NCBI GenBank assembly: GCA_937893835.1
Contig: CALCSS010000153.1
Location: 1-18,049 of the forward strand
Source: an uncultured Fidelibacterota bacterium
Lineage (GTDB): Bacteria > Fidelibacterota > Marinisomatia > Marinisomatales > UBA1611
Direction: 5' to 3'
DNA length: 18,049 nt
In this document: positions 16,186 through 18,049 of the stretch, one piece after another
How the letters are laid out: each line of letters begins with the position of its first letter
How positions within the stretch are numbered: position 1 is the stretch's first letter
Notes under the pieces: model-generated
Seen by the model: the letters and a program-made list of their open reading frames with translations, nothing else
What the model was told of the DNA's origin: nothing
Databases searched by the model: none
Position numbers and translations under genes: made by a program

Positions 16186-17166
16186 TTACTGATTTGTTAT
16201 CCTATTCACAGCAACTTCTATATCAAATCTTGATATTTCTTTTATGCATGATCTATTTCCATCATGGTCTTTACATAGGTCACCCAGACAAGGACTACAG
16301 TATTTTATAATGGTAGCATTCTCACCCACTGGTCCTGTTACTGCGTCTATACCTACACCAAAAAAAGAGACTGTAGGTAGACCAAGCGCTGCTGACACAT
16401 GGCCCAGACCGCTGTCAGTTGCTAATGCATATTTACAAACCGAAATAAGGGCAATGGATTCTCTAAGAGAATAGCCTCCACAGATAGACCTGATGGAATT
16501 ACCATTGCAAACGTTTATGAGCGTTTCCCCTCTTTCAATATCATTTTTCGATCCAAACACAAGATAATCATTATTTGTCTGATCTATCCACTTTATCAAG
16601 ATCTCATTTGGGATGGTTCTATTATTGGCCACGCTAAACGGGAATATAGCAACGGGTTTACTTAATTCAAGTTTTGCCATTTCTTTTTCTGCCCACTTAC
16701 TTTCAGAATTTGATAAATGAATTTTTGGAATATCTAAAGTTGTGAGACCAGACTGTATCAGATTCAAATATTTTTTTGATCGATGGATATTCTTGTTAGG
16801 TCTTGGCATTGCATCTGTTAAAAACATAGATCGCATTTGAGAACTGTAACCATGCCTCCGTTGGGCATTAGATAGCCACAGGATCAATGCACTTCTAAAT
16901 GAATCGGTCAATGTATAAAATCTATCAAAATCATATTCTCTAAGATCTCGACCTGTCTTAATAATATTAATGAATCCGGTTAACTTGGTCTTCGATAATG
17001 GTATAATCTCATTTACTGCTGGATGATTATCATAGACTCCGGTGACCCATTCCTTACATATAATAGTTATTTCAGCGTCTGGTTCTTGATCTTTTAATGA
17101 TTGAATAAAGGGAATAGAAATGACTGAATCTCCTATCCAATTGGGGCTATAGACGCCAATCCTCAT
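16186..17166 (-). CDS. Glycosyltransferase family 9 (heptosyltransferase-type)
   Basis: A 326-residue GT9 enzyme like LPS heptosyltransferases (WaaC/WaaF), which add heptose from an ADP-heptose donor to LPS inner core at the cytoplasmic face of the inner membrane. The N-terminal motif SPNWIGDSVISIPF (7-20) holds the putative catalytic Asp13, and the donor-binding TDSGLGHVSAALGLPTVSFFG spans 250-270. The C-terminal cysteines 290, 293, 298 and 307 in the YCSPCxxxxC...C stretch are common in this family and might bind metal. It follows the glycerophosphotransferase-family gene by one base (TGA-A-ATG) and is followed by the nucleotidyltransferase. The donor may be another sugar in an organism without heptose synthesis; no ADP-heptose genes are visible here. 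Confidence 0.9.
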   Translation of the reverse strand: MRIGVYSPNWIGDSVISIPFIQSLKDQEPDAEITIICKEWVTGVYDNHPAVNEIIPLSKTKLTGFINIIKTGRDLREYDFDRFYTLTDSFRSALILWLSNAQRRHGYSSQMRSMFLTDAMPRPNKNIHRSKKYLNLIQSGLTTLDIPKIHLSNSESKWAEKEMAKLELSKPVAIFPFSVANNRTIPNEILIKWIDQTNNDYLVFGSKNDIERGETLINVCNGNSIRSICGGYSLRESIALISVCKYALATDSGLGHVSAALGLPTVSFFGVGIDAVTGPVGENATIIKYCSPCLGDLCKDHDGNRSCIKEISRFDIEVAVNRITNQ

Positions 17167-17167
17167 T

Positions 17168-18049
17168 TCAATGATTTTCTATAGCATCAACCAATCTGGT
17201 AGATGCCTTTCCATCGGTCTCATACAGGTAAAATTCAGAGGCCTCTATCCTATTTGAAGACATCTCATCCATATTGTCAATAGCATAATAAACCATGCCT
17301 AGGAGATCCTCAGGCTCTGATATCTGATAGGTAAAATCAACACTGTCTTGCCTTTCAAGATCCATTTTTCTCCAAAAACGTCTCTTGAAAATTCTATGCT
17401 TAAGTTTAAGGCTGTAGCATTGTGCCTGTATGATGGGCTTGTCTCTTGGTAGAAACTCAAATATGGTAGATGATATGTCACTGATAAGAATATCTGCCAC
17501 CAAATAGTAAGGAATGATATCAAAATCCTCATTGGCCAAGAGATGGATGTTCTCGTTTTCCTTTGATAGTTCAGAACATAGAATATTTTGATAATGATAT
17601 TTTTTTTGCTCCCAACTAAATCCATGTAATTTAATGATCAAATTATGATCTTGGCCTAATTCTGGTAAAAAAGGACAGACCCTATCTATGGATGTGGGAT
17701 AGAAACTAGGCGCATATAAAACTGTTTTTTTTGAAGGGTCAATCTGAAGTTTGGTCCTGGTTTCATTGATGCTCTCATTGGCTAATGTCACCAACCTGTC
17801 TAGTTTTGTAAATCCAGTTAACGCAAGGTTTCCATGCCCATAATCCTTTAATTCATTGAATCTTGCCACAGACTCAACTGATCTTATATCTACGCGTTCA
17901 TCAATGTCATTATAATAAGATTGTTTTAATCCTATGCCATGATAGACCATGACCACCAATGCATCTGATGATGCTATTTGGTTTAATTGACCTACATTCC
18001 CAACTATGATTATATCATAATCTGCCTTAATTATTTTATTGAGACGTTC
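17168..18049 (-). CDS. CDP-glycerol glycerophosphotransferase-family protein, N-terminus cut by window edge
   Basis: The frame stays open to the window end (base 18049), giving 293 residues of the C-terminal part; apparent starts at 17959 or nearby are internal. The Glyphos_transf family pattern is visible: VYHGIGLKQ (like the WHGTPLK motif of TagF), VLYAPSF, IIKLHGFS, and the nucleotide-binding end DILISDISSTIFEF. These enzymes transfer glycerol- or ribitol-phosphate (or another alcohol phosphate) from a CDP donor to a growing envelope polymer or glycan. In Gram-negative bacteria they also modify LPS and capsule. The gene ends one base before the GT9 gene and the cytidylyltransferase-like gene follows, so all three probably decorate one surface glycan. 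The exact acceptor is unknown. Confidence 0.86.
   Translation of the reverse strand, partial: ERLNKIIKADYDIIIVGNVGQLNQIASSDALVVMVYHGIGLKQSYYNDIDERVDIRSVESVARFNELKDYGHGNLALTGFTKLDRLVTLANESINETRTKLQIDPSKKTVLYAPSFYPTSIDRVCPFLPELGQDHNLIIKLHGFSWEQKKYHYQNILCSELSKENENIHLLANEDFDIIPYYLVADILISDISSTIFEFLPRDKPIIQAQCYSLKLKHRIFKRRFWRKMDLERQDSVDFTYQISEPEDLLGMVYYAIDNMDEMSSNRIEASEFYLYETDGKASTRLVDAIENH

Noticed and set aside
17168..17959. Treating the glycerophosphotransferase-family gene as complete from the start at 17959.
   Set aside because: The in-frame sequence continues open to base 18049, the first start is a TTG within conserved-looking sequence, and the family is normally longer.
1..18049. Search for CRISPR arrays, tRNA/rRNA genes, insertion sequences, phage genes or restriction/defence systems.
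   Set aside because: No regular repeats, cloverleaf-like segments, transposase or defence motifs were seen by eye; the window is dense with ordinary protein genes.

Overview
The window is AT-rich bacterial DNA with short gaps. Every gene except one (nth) lies on the minus strand, so the gene order below is given from high to low coordinate. Two secreted proteins end in type IX secretion (T9SS type A) sorting domains with YPNPFN motifs, and a third ends in a dockerin-like module. Together with a GT9 heptosyltransferase-type enzyme (outer envelope) and the low GC content, this points to a free-living Gram-negative member of the FCB superphylum. Candidatus Marinimicrobia (SAR406) is my best guess, from general familiarity and not from any search.

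Region 1 (18049 to 12874) starts with an envelope-glycan set: a CDP-glycerol glycerophosphotransferase-family enzyme cut by the window edge, a GT9 glycosyltransferase, and a LicC-like cytidylyl/nucleotidyltransferase, with 1- and 12-base gaps. A DUF1015 protein follows, probably starting at a TTG 7 bases after the transferase stop, then a citrate synthase. Region 2 (12869 to 7122) is an export cassette: an M14 zinc carboxypeptidase with a C-terminal dockerin-like module, a subtilisin-like S8 protease overlapping it by 4 bases, and a 591-residue surface protein with a fibronectin-III-like N-terminus. Both of the latter carry T9SS sorting domains. A hairpin with a T-rich tail follows the last gene.

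Region 3 (7067 to 3858) is a compact five-gene unit: a lipoprotein probably with an outer-membrane barrel, a 326-residue protein I do not recognise, a metallo-beta-lactamase-fold hydrolase, a DUF309 protein, and a degenerate response-regulator receiver domain. Junctions are a 7-base gap, a 4-base overlap, an 8-base overlap and a 2-base gap, so co-expression is very likely. No pathway is obvious; this is the least explained part of the window.

Region 4 (3164 to 3805, plus strand) is endonuclease III (nth), convergent with region 3 and divergent from region 5. Region 5 (2899 to 1) reads queD-like, queuosine-precursor transporter, folE, lpd (cut by the window edge). FolE and QueD are the first two steps of preQ0/queuosine synthesis and the transporter imports queuosine precursors, so the first three genes form a queuosine/pterin unit. 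Dihydrolipoyl dehydrogenase is attached by a TAATG stop-start overlap. The QueD-like protein lacks the usual catalytic cysteine, which makes its exact reaction uncertain.

I saw no tRNA, rRNA, CRISPR array, insertion sequence or phage gene. The window is mainly core metabolism plus secreted/envelope functions; I do not see a defence or mobile system.
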